Position numbers and translations under genes: made by a program. The notes below the pieces were generated by a model, which saw only the letters and a program-made list of their open reading frames with translations, was not told the DNA's origin and ran no database searches. Below, in pieces: positions 48,125 to 56,942 of a stretch of 64,000 bases of DNA (position 1 is its first letter; every line of letters begins with the position of its first letter). Source of the stretch: Rummeliibacillus stabekisii (GTDB lineage: Bacteria > Bacillota > Bacilli > Bacillales_A > Planococcaceae); NCBI RefSeq assembly GCF_007988965.1, contig NZ_BJVD01000011.1, positions 1 through 64,000 of the forward strand. The letters are read 5' to 3'.

Positions 48125-48868
48125 TTAAAGAGCAGTCCAACCACCATCAATCACAAGCTCTGCACCTGTCATAAAGCGTGATTCGTCACTCGCTAAGAAT
48201 ACTACCCCATGTGCCACATCTTCTGGATTACCAAAGTAAGGTAATTGTGTATGCATTTTATAATATGGCATTGCATCTTCCATTGATGGAGCAGTCATTG
48301 GTGTAACAATAATTCCTGGATGTACAGAGTTTACACGGATTTTGTCTTTACCGTATTCAACAGCAGCGGATTTTGATAAAGAGCGTAATGCACCTTTTGC
48401 TGCTGTGTATGGGCTTGAGCCTGCCATCCCTACAATGCCTCCGATAGAAGAGATGTTAATGACAGAACCGCCACCAACTTTTTGCATTTCAGGAATAGCA
48501 TATTTCATGCCCAATACACAACCGTTTAAGTTAATGTCCATTACCCAGTTCCACTCGTCCATTTCCATAGTTGCGAAGTTTTTGCTCATCGCAACGCCTG
48601 CATTATTAACAAGTACGTCTACTTTACCGTATAGCTCAACTGTTTTAGCTACAACGGCTTTCCATTCTTCTTCAGATGCTACATTTTGTTTAATACCATT
48701 GATTTCTCCACCAGCTGCTTTCACATCAGCCACTACTTCATTTAATTTTTCTTCATTTAAGTCAGTCGCTACTACTTTTGCGCCTTCCTTCGCAAATAAA
48801 CGAGCTTCTGCTGCACCCATACCATTTGCTGCCCCTGTAATAATCGCTACTTTTCCTTGTAATCTCAT
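48125..48868 (-). CDS. Short-chain dehydrogenase/reductase
   Basis: 247-residue NAD(P)-dependent oxidoreductase of the classical SDR type: TGAANGMG cofactor motif (11-18), NNAG, catalytic Ser in NISSIGG and Y-x3-K in SPYTAAKGA, with the closing SRFMTGAELVIDGGWTA. It resembles cyclopentanol/glucose-type dehydrogenases; substrate unknown. The ribosome binding site AGAGGGT lies upstream. It is the first gene of an operon with TetR. Confidence 0.88.
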   Translation of the reverse strand: MRLQGKVAIITGAANGMGAAEARLFAKEGAKVVATDLNEEKLNEVVADVKAAGGEINGIKQNVASEEEWKAVVAKTVELYGKVDVLVNNAGVAMSKNFATMEMDEWNWVMDINLNGCVLGMKYAIPEMQKVGGGSVINISSIGGIVGMAGSSPYTAAKGALRSLSKSAAVEYGKDKIRVNSVHPGIIVTPMTAPSMEDAMPYYKMHTQLPYFGNPEDVAHGVVFLASDESRFMTGAELVIDGGWTAL

Positions 48869-48934
48869 TGTCCATACCCTCTTTATTGATAATTTTTTGG
48901 ATTGTAATAAAGCTAAAGCTTAATACTTTCCTTT

Positions 48935-48967
48935 CAAAACTAATTTACATATTGTAAATTAGTTTTG
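48935..48967. promoter_or_regulatory. 33-bp palindromic operator of the SDR-TetR operon
   Basis: Two 16-base arms (CAAAACTAATTTACAT and TTGTAAATTAGTTTTG) match at 15 of 16 positions around one central base. It lies 67 bases before the SDR start and is almost certainly the binding site of the linked TetR. Confidence 0.7.
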
Positions 48968-49118
48968 ATTTATGAGATACATTTTAGTGTATCAAGTACA
49001 AAAAGTAAATGGTAAATATAAACAACTGTTTATTATATAAAATAGTTGTCGATTGAAACATTATTACAAGAATGCATAATAGTTAGCGTTTGCTAAATAG
49101 AATGCTTTCTTTGTTTTG

Positions 49119-49144
49119 TTTACAACATGTAAATGAGTTTTATT
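49119..49144. promoter_or_regulatory. Second copy of the TTTACA-N3-TGTAAA operator
   Basis: TTTACAACATGTAAA followed by TGAGTTTT repeats the core and one arm of the palindrome at 48935. It lies between the SDR operon and the divergent DUF3267 gene, which it may also control. Confidence 0.5.
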
Positions 49145-49294
49145 TATGATTAGATGAACGAAGGAGAAAAGCTATTTTCTAAGACTCGGTTAGTTTGTTC
49201 TTTTTTAGAAGGAGTAAAGGTATTTTTGAAGAATTATTATAGTAGGTTGGTTTATGAAATTTATCTATGGAAATGAAGGGGGGAATGGACGTTT

Positions 49295-49831
49295 ATGATA
49301 CTATGGTTTCGCCACTTGCCAAGATTAAATATAGATTTAGCAGAGTGGAATCCTTTTATAAAAAATAATTGGTTTCGAGAACACTTTATGAAGTTTGTTT
49401 ATTTACTCCAAATCATTATTCTGCTGATGCCTAACTTTTTTTATATAGGTTTCGGTTCTCTTAATATATTCACTCTTTTCTTATTAGGTATATTAATCTT
49501 GATCCCTCATGAATTGCTCCACATCATCGTCATAAACAAAAAAGGTAATATAAGCTTAACATTTCGGGGTGTATTTTTCTGGCTACATACAGATGCCATT
49601 TTATCTAAAACTAGATTTTGGATTTTTATGAGTTTCCCCTTGATTGTATTATCAGTAGTGCCTGCTTTATTCTCATTCCTTGCATCCGGGAATATCAAAT
49701 CAACTTTATTAATTATCAGCTGGATCAATTTATTGATTTCTGCCGCTGATATTATTAATTCCTTTTTAATTGCCATTAAGCCAAAGAACTCTATATTTTA
49801 TAGAGGCTATTACCGCGTGGAAAAGAATTAA
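49295..49831 (+). CDS. DUF3267 putative membrane metalloprotease
   Basis: 178 residues with four or five hydrophobic helices and an HExxH zinc motif at H72-ELL-H76 (LIPHELLHIIVI) at the end of a helix, typical of DUF3267. Probably an integral-membrane protein. Start ATG 49295 after AAGGGGGG at a somewhat long spacing. Confidence 0.78.
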   Translation: MILWFRHLPRLNIDLAEWNPFIKNNWFREHFMKFVYLLQIIILLMPNFFYIGFGSLNIFTLFLLGILILIPHELLHIIVINKKGNISLTFRGVFFWLHTDAILSKTRFWIFMSFPLIVLSVVPALFSFLASGNIKSTLLIISWINLLISAADIINSFLIAIKPKNSIFYRGYYRVEKN

Positions 49832-49858
49832 ATACATAACTCTAGCAGGAGGGTGAAG

Positions 49859-49979
49859 ATGCTAAGAAGAAGCCCTTCAGAATGGTACGATTAACGAGGA
49901 ATTATATAACTTGGCGTGGGAAGAAAGAAAAAAGCTAGCAAGTATAATAAAGGATAAAGAATTTGGATTAATAGAATGA
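49859..49979 (+). pseudogene. Frameshifted small gene
   Basis: A good ribosome binding site (AGGAGGGTGAAG) leads to ATG 49859 and MLRRSPSEWYD then stop. In the next frame a natural-looking peptide runs EALQNGTINEELYNLAWEER to KDKEFGLIE and stops at 49979. One extra base in the AAGAAGAAG stretch would explain this. Family unknown. Confidence 0.45.
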
Positions 49980-50048
49980 CAGAGACTCATAAAGAGTATC
50001 TATTAAAGAATGCTAAATTGGATTGTTGAAAGTAGTTTGAAACTCTAA

Positions 50049-50085
50049 AAAGGCAGGGTTGGAGGTTACTCTTACTCTGCCTTTA
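50049..50085. terminator. Terminator after the MATE gene
   Basis: AAAGGCAG pairs with CTGCCTTT (50077-50084); a T run follows on the minus strand. Confidence 0.65.
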
Positions 50086-50102
50086 CAAGTATATATATGT
50101 TT

Positions 50103-51455
50103 TTACTGTACCAAGCTATCAATCTCTGGTTGCAGCTTATTTCGTAAAACATATAGCATAATAGCGCCAACAAGGAATGCGACGGCTTCTGCAATAACTA
50201 ATGACCAGATTACCCCATGGAAGCCGTTTGTTTTATTTGCGATAAATAATACTGGAATCAGTGTAATTCCTTGAATTATAGACATGATGAAAGCAGCTGT
50301 ACCTTGAGCTGTTGCTTGGAAAATCCCCGTAAACAAGGTCGTAATGCCTGTAATGAACAAGGATAAAAATGTCACATGCAAAATATAGCTGCCCATATCA
50401 ATTAATTGCGGGTCATTTGTAAATAGGCCAACTAAGTGATCGGAAATCAAATAGACAACAATGCCGAACAGGACTGCTAACGCAACAATTGTTTTAATAG
50501 TAAAACCAATCGTTTGCTTCATGCGTAATTTATTCGCTGTAAAAGAGAAAGCAATCAACGGTACAACACCCTCGCATAACCCCATCAGAATAAACTCTGG
50601 AAATTGTAATAAGCGCGATGATATACCATAAGCCGCTACTGCCTGGTCGCCATATTCAACAAGAAAATGGTTCAGGATGAGTGACATGGCACCTAAAAAG
50701 ATACTCATTATAAAGACGGGGACCCCAATTTTTAATACATTACTCAGAATCTCTTTGTTCGCTTTAAACCATTTTACGGAGATAGTTAAAAATTGGCTTT
50801 TATTACTCAGATGCAAAGCGTAAAATGCACTCGCAACTATATTTGAAATGACAGTAGCAGAAGCGACGCCGATTACACCCCAGTGCAACACGAAGATGAC
50901 GAACACATCGAGAATGATATTTAAAACAACACTGAGAATCATACCGATCATCGAGGTGATAGCTGCACCCTCTGAGCGCACGATATTTTCTAACGTGAAG
51001 AATAAAATGACAAAGGGTGAACCAAGAATCATGATCGTGACATAGTCCTTAGTGAATTTGAATGATTCAGATGTTGCCCCAAGGCCGTGCACAATAGAAT
51101 TAATGAACGGGAGACCCGCCATGATTACAACAAGTCCGAGGACTAAACTGCTGTAAAAAGCGAAAGATGATACATGCTTTACAGAGTCATATTTTTTCTC
51201 TCCAAGTAAGCGGGAGATGAATGTGCCGCTACCCATGCCAATTAAGTTGCCTAGCGCCATAATGAATGCAAATAATGGCAAAGTTAATGCGAGTGCCGTC
51301 AACATGGCCGTATCGTGAAGTGTACCTAGAAAGTAGGCATTTAAGATGGAATAGATCACACTCATCGAAGTGCCAAGCATCATCGGCACCGCAAAATGAG
51401 CTACAGCTTTTGCGACTGGTGCTTCTTCGAAATAATAGATATTATCTTTATCCAT
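50103..51455 (-). CDS. MATE family efflux transporter
   Basis: 450-residue multidrug/toxin extrusion protein with twelve membrane helices in two similar halves. Typical segments are FAVPMMLGTSMSVIYSILNAYFLG and GMGSGTFISRLLGEKKYD. It exports cationic compounds using a sodium or proton gradient; substrate unknown. It is divergent from a TetR gene with an operator between them, so it is probably TetR-controlled. Confidence 0.9.
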   Translation of the reverse strand: MDKDNIYYFEEAPVAKAVAHFAVPMMLGTSMSVIYSILNAYFLGTLHDTAMLTALALTLPLFAFIMALGNLIGMGSGTFISRLLGEKKYDSVKHVSSFAFYSSLVLGLVVIMAGLPFINSIVHGLGATSESFKFTKDYVTIMILGSPFVILFFTLENIVRSEGAAITSMIGMILSVVLNIILDVFVIFVLHWGVIGVASATVISNIVASAFYALHLSNKSQFLTISVKWFKANKEILSNVLKIGVPVFIMSIFLGAMSLILNHFLVEYGDQAVAAYGISSRLLQFPEFILMGLCEGVVPLIAFSFTANKLRMKQTIGFTIKTIVALAVLFGIVVYLISDHLVGLFTNDPQLIDMGSYILHVTFLSLFITGITTLFTGIFQATAQGTAAFIMSIIQGITLIPVLFIANKTNGFHGVIWSLVIAEAVAFLVGAIMLYVLRNKLQPEIDSLVQ

Positions 51456-51495
51456 AGTGGATCACTGCTTTCTATAAGTATTTTGATATCTTAAT

Positions 51496-51578
51496 CTAAC
51501 GGTGTAAGGTTGAGCCTTACAGTGTTAGATGTTATCATGGGTTTAATAATCTGTAAAGAAAAAACTTACACTGTTAGA
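51496..51578. promoter_or_regulatory. TetR operators between MATE and tetR
   Basis: CTAACGGTGTAAGG (51496-51509) faces CCTTACAGTGTTAG (51515-51528), a 14-bp inverted repeat with two mismatches. A further half-site, CTTACACTGTTAGA, lies at 51565-51578, just before tetR. These fit control of both divergent genes. Confidence 0.65.
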
Positions 51579-51592
51579 TAAAAGGGTGGATG

Positions 51593-52276
51593 ATGATGAA
51601 AAAACAGCAGCCTCAAATTTCAGAAGATAAAATTTTAGAAACTTCATGGGAGCTTCTTGGGGAAAATGGCATTGAAAAATTCAGCATGAGACGATTGGCC
51701 GATCGCTTAGGAATACAGGCCCCTTCTCTATACTGGTACTTCAAGAGCAAACAGAATCTCTACCAGCGTTTAGCGAATCAGATATCCAAAATCATTTTAG
51801 AAGAGTTCCATTCAGAAGGGGATTGGAAGGAGCAGCTAACAGAGCTTGCGGTAACTGTGCGAAGTGTGCTGAGCCGATATCCTTGTTCTACGCAGCTCAT
51901 GATGATGACACTGCCTCACGAGCCAGACATCATTCGATTTACGAACCGTATGCTACTTTGCGTGGAATCTACTCCGCTTAAGCAAGAGCAAAAAATGCAG
52001 GTAGTCACTACGCTTGTGAACTTTGTTTTTTACTTCGTGCTAGATGATTATCAACATGAGCGCAATATTTCCGTTATGCTGAAGGAACAGAGTGAGCTTC
52101 CGGGAGAGCAGATGATTAATCTTCTTAATTCAATGAGCGACAGCGATGCAGGACTGTTTCGAAGAATGTTCACGAATGGCTTGTTTGAGCTGATGGGGAC
52201 AGATGAGGCATTTGATTTTGGCTTAAAGCTCATTCTATATGGTGTAGAACGGGTGATAGAGGAGCAAGTGAAGTAG
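51593..52276 (+). CDS. TetR family regulator of the MATE pump
   Basis: 227 residues, with HTH FSMRRLADRLGIQAPSLYWYFKSK (the ALYWHFK-like signature of TetR-proper relatives) and a C-terminal ligand domain. ATG 51593 is chosen among three consecutive ATG codons as best spaced from GGGTGG. Divergent from the MATE gene. Confidence 0.87.
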   Translation: MMKKQQPQISEDKILETSWELLGENGIEKFSMRRLADRLGIQAPSLYWYFKSKQNLYQRLANQISKIILEEFHSEGDWKEQLTELAVTVRSVLSRYPCSTQLMMMTLPHEPDIIRFTNRMLLCVESTPLKQEQKMQVVTTLVNFVFYFVLDDYQHERNISVMLKEQSELPGEQMINLLNSMSDSDAGLFRRMFTNGLFELMGTDEAFDFGLKLILYGVERVIEEQVK

Positions 52277-52380
52277 TCAAACTACTTTTTTCAAGCGACT
52301 AACCAAAATATTTAATAATGTAGTCCCTTCACAGTATGAAGTACTGCATTTGTAAAATTAGATTTAAAAGAGACCAACAA

Positions 52381-52420
52381 AAAAGCTCAATGCTAATCGA
52401 AATCGGCATTCAGCTTTTCT
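52381..52420 (-). terminator. Terminator after the YhgE-like gene
   Basis: AAAAGCTCAATGC pairs with GCATTCAGCTTTT (52406-52418, one mismatch); six T follow on the minus strand. Confidence 0.7.
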
Positions 52421-52436
52421 TTTCCTGTAAAATTTG

Positions 52437-53624
52437 TTAGGCTTCAGCTTTCACTTCAATGATTTCTTCTTGTACTTTCCTATGTTTTAAAGAAGTTCCG
52501 AGTATGATTAACATGCTCACAACTCCAATCCAAACAAGAATAGAAAGATCAAAATTCCAAGTGAGACCCTCTCCAAAGAATAGCAATTTTCGAACCCCTT
52601 CTACCATAAACCGCATTGGTAGCCACGGATAAATCCAATCTTGGTAAAATGCCGGCATCATTTCAGGTGCCATTGCTAGTAAAGGTGCACCGAAAAATAG
52701 TAATAAGGCAAAGACGGCGATCCCCTTAAAGCCAACTAAGGATAGTACAGCAGATATCATTAAGAAGAAACTAAAGGCAGTTATGGTTAAAAATAAAGCT
52801 GTATCTATAAAGTTCGGAATATGGATCCCTACCATTCCATCTACTAACCATGTAAGGCCGAATCCAATTATACATGCGGCAATCGCACCGATTAAAATTT
52901 GTGAAACCCTAGATATTAGATATTCTTTCCGCTTAACAAATCTCATTTTGCTGGTGGACAAGAAGATGATTGCGGCTGTTGCTATGCTTGCAATCCATAA
53001 TGGTTGGAAAAGCGAAACAGGTGCGTTGCCGTTCGCGCTGTTTTCTTTCACTTCATTCACGTTTATTACCTTTTTGCTAATAGGTGTTAATATATTCGAA
53101 ACCTGCTCAGCTGTTAACGTTTTATTATTTGATTCATACCCTTTAAGTAATTGACTGCGAACGTTATTGTTAATGTTGTCGACCACACCGTTCAGTATTT
53201 GACCTGCCGCAGTGGATGCTGCCATATTCATTCCCTGGTTGATATATATTTGCAGCTCAGGTGAGGTTGGTTTTGGCGTTTGCAATGATGCTTGTTTTGT
53301 ACTGAAATCTTGCGGAATAACTAATGCAGCATAATACTTTTGATGATCCAATCCTTTTTGAACTGCCTTTTTATTTTTCACAACTACCCATTTAATTGGT
53401 GTGTCTTCTTTTTTACTTTTAGATTGTTGAACCTTATCAATGATCGTTTTTCCCATATTTATTTTTGGTTTATTAGGAAATTCCAATCCTTGGTCTTCGT
53501 TTACGATTGCAATCGGTAAATTTTGGGGTTGGGGTTGGACTGTAGGAAATAGAGTTAATGAAAAAATAAATACGACTGCCAGCGAAATAATCGGTGACAA
53601 AAGCAATAGTTTGTTTTTAAGCAT
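52437..53624 (-). CDS. YhgE/Pip-like ABC-2 type membrane protein
   Basis: 395 residues: an N-terminal membrane helix, a large extracytoplasmic domain (about 35-205) with the IAIVNEDQGLEF and KYYAALVIPQDFS segments, and five C-terminal helices, the plan of ABC-2/DUF3533 exporters. It is shorter than B. subtilis YhgE. No ATPase is encoded nearby. It is divergent from a TetR gene, the same pairing as B. subtilis yhgE-yhgD, so export of a toxic compound under TetR control is likely. Confidence 0.8.
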   Translation of the reverse strand: MLKNKLLLLSPIISLAVVFIFSLTLFPTVQPQPQNLPIAIVNEDQGLEFPNKPKINMGKTIIDKVQQSKSKKEDTPIKWVVVKNKKAVQKGLDHQKYYAALVIPQDFSTKQASLQTPKPTSPELQIYINQGMNMAASTAAGQILNGVVDNINNNVRSQLLKGYESNNKTLTAEQVSNILTPISKKVINVNEVKENSANGNAPVSLFQPLWIASIATAAIIFLSTSKMRFVKRKEYLISRVSQILIGAIAACIIGFGLTWLVDGMVGIHIPNFIDTALFLTITAFSFFLMISAVLSLVGFKGIAVFALLLFFGAPLLAMAPEMMPAFYQDWIYPWLPMRFMVEGVRKLLFFGEGLTWNFDLSILVWIGVVSMLIILGTSLKHRKVQEEIIEVKAEA

Positions 53625-53661
53625 ATTATTGTAAACCTCCTTGTATTAAGTTAAAATAACC

Positions 53662-53741
53662 AACAACGTGTTGTTTATCGTTTATATAATATGTCGAGAT
53701 GAAACTTTAAACAATAATCAATAATCAGCAATGTGTTGGTT
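53662..53741. promoter_or_regulatory. Candidate TetR operators between yhgE-like and tetR
   Basis: AACAAC-GT-GTTGTT (53662-53675) is an inverted repeat close to the YhgE-like start. A related CAATGTGTTGGTT sits at about 53729-53741, nearer tetR. Confidence 0.45.
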
Positions 53742-53790
53742 AGAGGACATTTAGGATAGATGTGTTGGATAAAATGAAGGGGGTATGATT

Positions 53791-54405
53791 TTGCAAAATA
53801 ATATGGATTTGCGTGTGATTCGTACAAAAGAGGCCATTCGAAATGCGTTAGTAGAGTTAATGGAGGAAAAAGGCTTTGAAGCAATAACTGTTAAAGATAT
53901 TACGACTAAAGCAAAAATTAATAGAGGCACTTTTTATGCTCATTATCAGGACAAGTTTGATTTAATGGAAAGATGCCAGAAAGAGATCATGCAGGAAATA
54001 TCTAGTATTGCGAAACAAAACTTTCCAGACGTTATTAACGAACTTGGAAATAACACTAGTCCCCAAACAAGATTAAACATTTTTGTCTATGTTTTTGAAT
54101 ATCTCAACGAAAATAGTGGCTTTATGAAGGCAGCACTAAGTTCGAAAGGCGATCTATCTTTTCAAACAAAGATCAAAGAATTTATGTGGAAAACAATTTT
54201 TGAGGACAAACAAAATGCATTCATTAAAGAGGAAAATTTAATGGTTCCAGCACAATATTTTGCTTCGTACATTGCATCTGCTCATATCGGAGTGATTCAA
54301 GAATGGTTAGAAAGTGGTAGAAAGGAATCACCGCAGGAAATGGCTCGTATACTTTCCACCATTACAGTTAACGGGCCTTTCTTTGTCGCAGGCTTGAAAA
54401 AATAA
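53791..54405 (+). CDS. TetR family regulator (YhgD-like)
   Basis: 204 residues with HTH ITVKDITTKAKINRGTFYAHYQDK near residues 35-58 and a helical ligand domain. TTG 53791 is chosen because AAGGGGGT ends directly at the in-frame ATG 53785, leaving no spacing for it. Divergent partner of the YhgE-like gene. Confidence 0.85.
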   Translation: MQNNMDLRVIRTKEAIRNALVELMEEKGFEAITVKDITTKAKINRGTFYAHYQDKFDLMERCQKEIMQEISSIAKQNFPDVINELGNNTSPQTRLNIFVYVFEYLNENSGFMKAALSSKGDLSFQTKIKEFMWKTIFEDKQNAFIKEENLMVPAQYFASYIASAHIGVIQEWLESGRKESPQEMARILSTITVNGPFFVAGLKK

Positions 54406-54480
54406 TGGCTGCCAAATTCCTCAATCGATCTGATCATTGTATGCTGCACAAGGAATACGGCAACTGGAAGGAAGATGGAG

Positions 54481-55296
54481 ATGAAGAATAAATTCTCAAT
54501 AGGTGAAATGGCAAAACTTCATAATACGACCATCAAAACCTTAAGATACTATGATGAAATTGGGCTATTGAAACCGATACAAACTGATTCACAAAACGGG
54601 TACAGATACTATTCAACGGAACAATTTGAGCAACTCAACACCATTCAGTATTTAAAGCAGTTAGGGTTTTCCTTAAAGGAAATCAGTAGACATTTGGAGC
54701 ATCGAGACATTGATGGATTTCTAGAATTGCTGCAGAAACAGAAACAACTAACGGAAATGAAAATAAAAGAGTTAGAACGGATAAACCGTAGATTTGAAAC
54801 ACGAATAAAAGAGATCTATTCTGCAAGAGAATTAAGGGAATTGGAAGTTGTCTCGATAAAGCATATAAAAGAGAGAAGAGTCGTAAGGTTAATGGAGAAG
54901 ATTCAGTCGGAACCAGAGTTAGAAGTATCCTTACGCCAATTAGAGAACATAGCCAATATGAATTCTTCTATATTTATCGGTGGCGTAGGGCTCACAGTGA
55001 GCCTCGATCATATTAAAAATAACAAATTCGATGTATATAACTCCATATTTATTCTCCGGGAAGAAGATAAGCAAAATTCATTAGAGACCACTCTCCCTGA
55101 AGGGCAGTATGCATGCATCTATTACAGGGGGAATCACAGCGATTCTCCCCATTACTACAACAACCTGTTGAATTACATACAAGACCAGCGTTTTCATATT
55201 ATAGGGGATGCCATAGAAAGAACTATCATTGACCATTTTATTTCGGGAAGTAAAGAGGACTACCTGACAGAAATTCAAATTCCAATAAAGTATTGA
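54481..55296 (+). CDS. MerR family regulator, BmrR/BltR-like
   Basis: 271 residues: a MerR winged helix (FSIGEMAKLHNTTIKTLRYYDEIGLLKP), a long dimer coiled coil (about 75-120) and a GyrI-like effector domain ending FISGSKEDYLTEIQIPIKY. This is the plan of multidrug-sensing activators. ATG 54481 or 54475 after GGAAGGAAG. No pump gene lies next to it apart from the YhgE-like protein. Confidence 0.87.
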   Translation: MKNKFSIGEMAKLHNTTIKTLRYYDEIGLLKPIQTDSQNGYRYYSTEQFEQLNTIQYLKQLGFSLKEISRHLEHRDIDGFLELLQKQKQLTEMKIKELERINRRFETRIKEIYSARELRELEVVSIKHIKERRVVRLMEKIQSEPELEVSLRQLENIANMNSSIFIGGVGLTVSLDHIKNNKFDVYNSIFILREEDKQNSLETTLPEGQYACIYYRGNHSDSPHYYNNLLNYIQDQRFHIIGDAIERTIIDHFISGSKEDYLTEIQIPIKY

Positions 55297-55356
55297 CCCT
55301 TCCCTTACAGGAGGGTTTATATTTTTAGTAAGAACATAGAGATAAGGAGAAGGAAT

Positions 55357-56040
55357 ATGTACGGTACAATCTTTAATACACTCATGATTATCATCGGAAG
55401 TATTGTGGGAAGTGTCTTTAAGAAGGGAATCAAGGATGAATATCATACGATTCTGATGCAGGCAATGGGGTTAGTTGCCATGGGGTTAGGCATCAATGCC
55501 ATCGTGCAACATTTGCCTTCCAGCCAATACCCCGTGCTTTTTATTGTTAGTTTAGCGATTGGGGGATTGCTCGGCCAAAGACTTGATTTGGAAGGGAAAT
55601 TCAATGCTTTAGTAAATAAATATTCTAAGGGTAATTTAGCTGAAGGGTTATCAACTGCCATCTTATTATTTTGTATTGGTACATTGTCTATTATCGGCCC
55701 TATAGAGGCTGCATTAAAGGGCAATTATACATACCTGCTTGCGAATGGAATGCTGGATGGAATCACGTCGATTGTTTTAGCCTCTACATTTGGAATAGGG
55801 ATCGCTTTTGCAGGGATAGTTTTATTTCTATGGCAAGGATCTATTTATTTAATCGCGTTGTTAATGGAGAGCACCATTAATAATAGTCTTCTAAATGAAG
55901 TAACAATTGTAGGTGGTTTCTTGATATTGGCTTCTGGTTTAAGCATTTTGGGCATTAAGAAATTTAATACGTTAAATCTGTTGCCATCACTACTGATTCC
56001 ACCATTTCTATTTTTAATTATCCATTTTTTCCATTTATAA
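55357..56040 (+). CDS. DUF554 membrane protein
   Basis: 227 residues, about six membrane helices, with the family segments GTIFNTLMIIIGSIVGS, LLFCIGTLSIIGPIEAAL, LANGMLDGITSIVLASTFG. Function unknown; widespread in Firmicutes. Start ATG 55357 with AAGGAGAAGG upstream. Confidence 0.88.
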   Translation: MYGTIFNTLMIIIGSIVGSVFKKGIKDEYHTILMQAMGLVAMGLGINAIVQHLPSSQYPVLFIVSLAIGGLLGQRLDLEGKFNALVNKYSKGNLAEGLSTAILLFCIGTLSIIGPIEAALKGNYTYLLANGMLDGITSIVLASTFGIGIAFAGIVLFLWQGSIYLIALLMESTINNSLLNEVTIVGGFLILASGLSILGIKKFNTLNLLPSLLIPPFLFLIIHFFHL

Positions 56041-56045
56041 TAAGA

Positions 56046-56747
56046 TTAATCAACGTAGTAAACTTTCGAATTTAAAACGTCTAGACAATTCAACCTTCCA
56101 CCATATGCACAGCCACCATCAATGCCAATAATGCGATTATCTCCAAAATAAACATCGTTGCTTTCGTGCAAATAATTGGTTGGTGTATGTCCAAATACAA
56201 CAGTTTTATCGCCATTATATCCTTTGTGGAATTCTTCGCGAATCCACACTAATGTATAAGGCTCTGTTGACTCTATTGGTGTTTCAGGGTGAACGCCTGC
56301 ATGAACAAAAATATGGGTGTCTGTTTCATAGTAGTATTGAAATTCTTTTAATATTTCAATGTGTTTGCGGATGTCATCGTTTAATTTAATAGGCTCAGGC
56401 ATTTCAGTAGTTGTATACCAATACTCTGCATCGTCTTTTTCAATGGTATATCCATAGTTTTGAAGGGTTTTTATGCCACCGTTATAAAGCCATCTTTTCA
56501 AATGCATCGGATTACCATCAAAAGCATCCATCATCATCATTTCATGATTGCCAATTAAAGCAATAGCTCCCTCACTTTTTAACTGAATCACTTTATCCAA
56601 AACGGCTCTCGAATGAGGGCCTCGATCTACATAATCACCTAATAACAGCAATTGATCTAGGTTTTTGTCATATTGTACAAGCTCTAAGAGTCGCTCGAAT
56701 TTTTCTAAATCCCCATGTATATCGCTTATAGCTAGGATTCTTTTCAA
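56046..56747 (-). CDS. PrpE/ApaH-like metallophosphoesterase
   Basis: 233-residue calcineurin-like phosphatase. Metal-binding motifs are SDIHGD, GDYVDRGPHSR, GNHEMM and a late VVFGHTP. Relatives are Ser/Thr phosphatases and dinucleoside tetraphosphatases. TTG 56747 is preferred, because AAAGGAG abuts the upstream ATG (56756) directly. Confidence 0.87.
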   Translation of the reverse strand: MKRILAISDIHGDLEKFERLLELVQYDKNLDQLLLLGDYVDRGPHSRAVLDKVIQLKSEGAIALIGNHEMMMMDAFDGNPMHLKRWLYNGGIKTLQNYGYTIEKDDAEYWYTTTEMPEPIKLNDDIRKHIEILKEFQYYYETDTHIFVHAGVHPETPIESTEPYTLVWIREEFHKGYNGDKTVVFGHTPTNYLHESNDVYFGDNRIIGIDGGCAYGGRLNCLDVLNSKVYYVD

Positions 56748-56886
56748 AACACACATCTCCTTTTAACTGTTAAAATGGTTTGTTTTAATAGTAACAAATC
56801 TATTTTTACTTTTATACTAGTTTTGTAAAAATTCAATCAATAAGGTTCTAAAATGAAATAGCTTTATAATCCTGCTAATTTTTAAC

Positions 56887-56928
56887 GAATAAAGTAGACG
56901 CCCAATATGATGGACGTCTACTTTATTC
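56887..56928. terminator. Bidirectional hairpin terminator
   Basis: GAATAAAGTAGACG pairs perfectly with CGTCTACTTTATTC (56915-56928). Confidence 0.7.
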
Positions 56929-56942
56929 ACTATTCTACTGGA

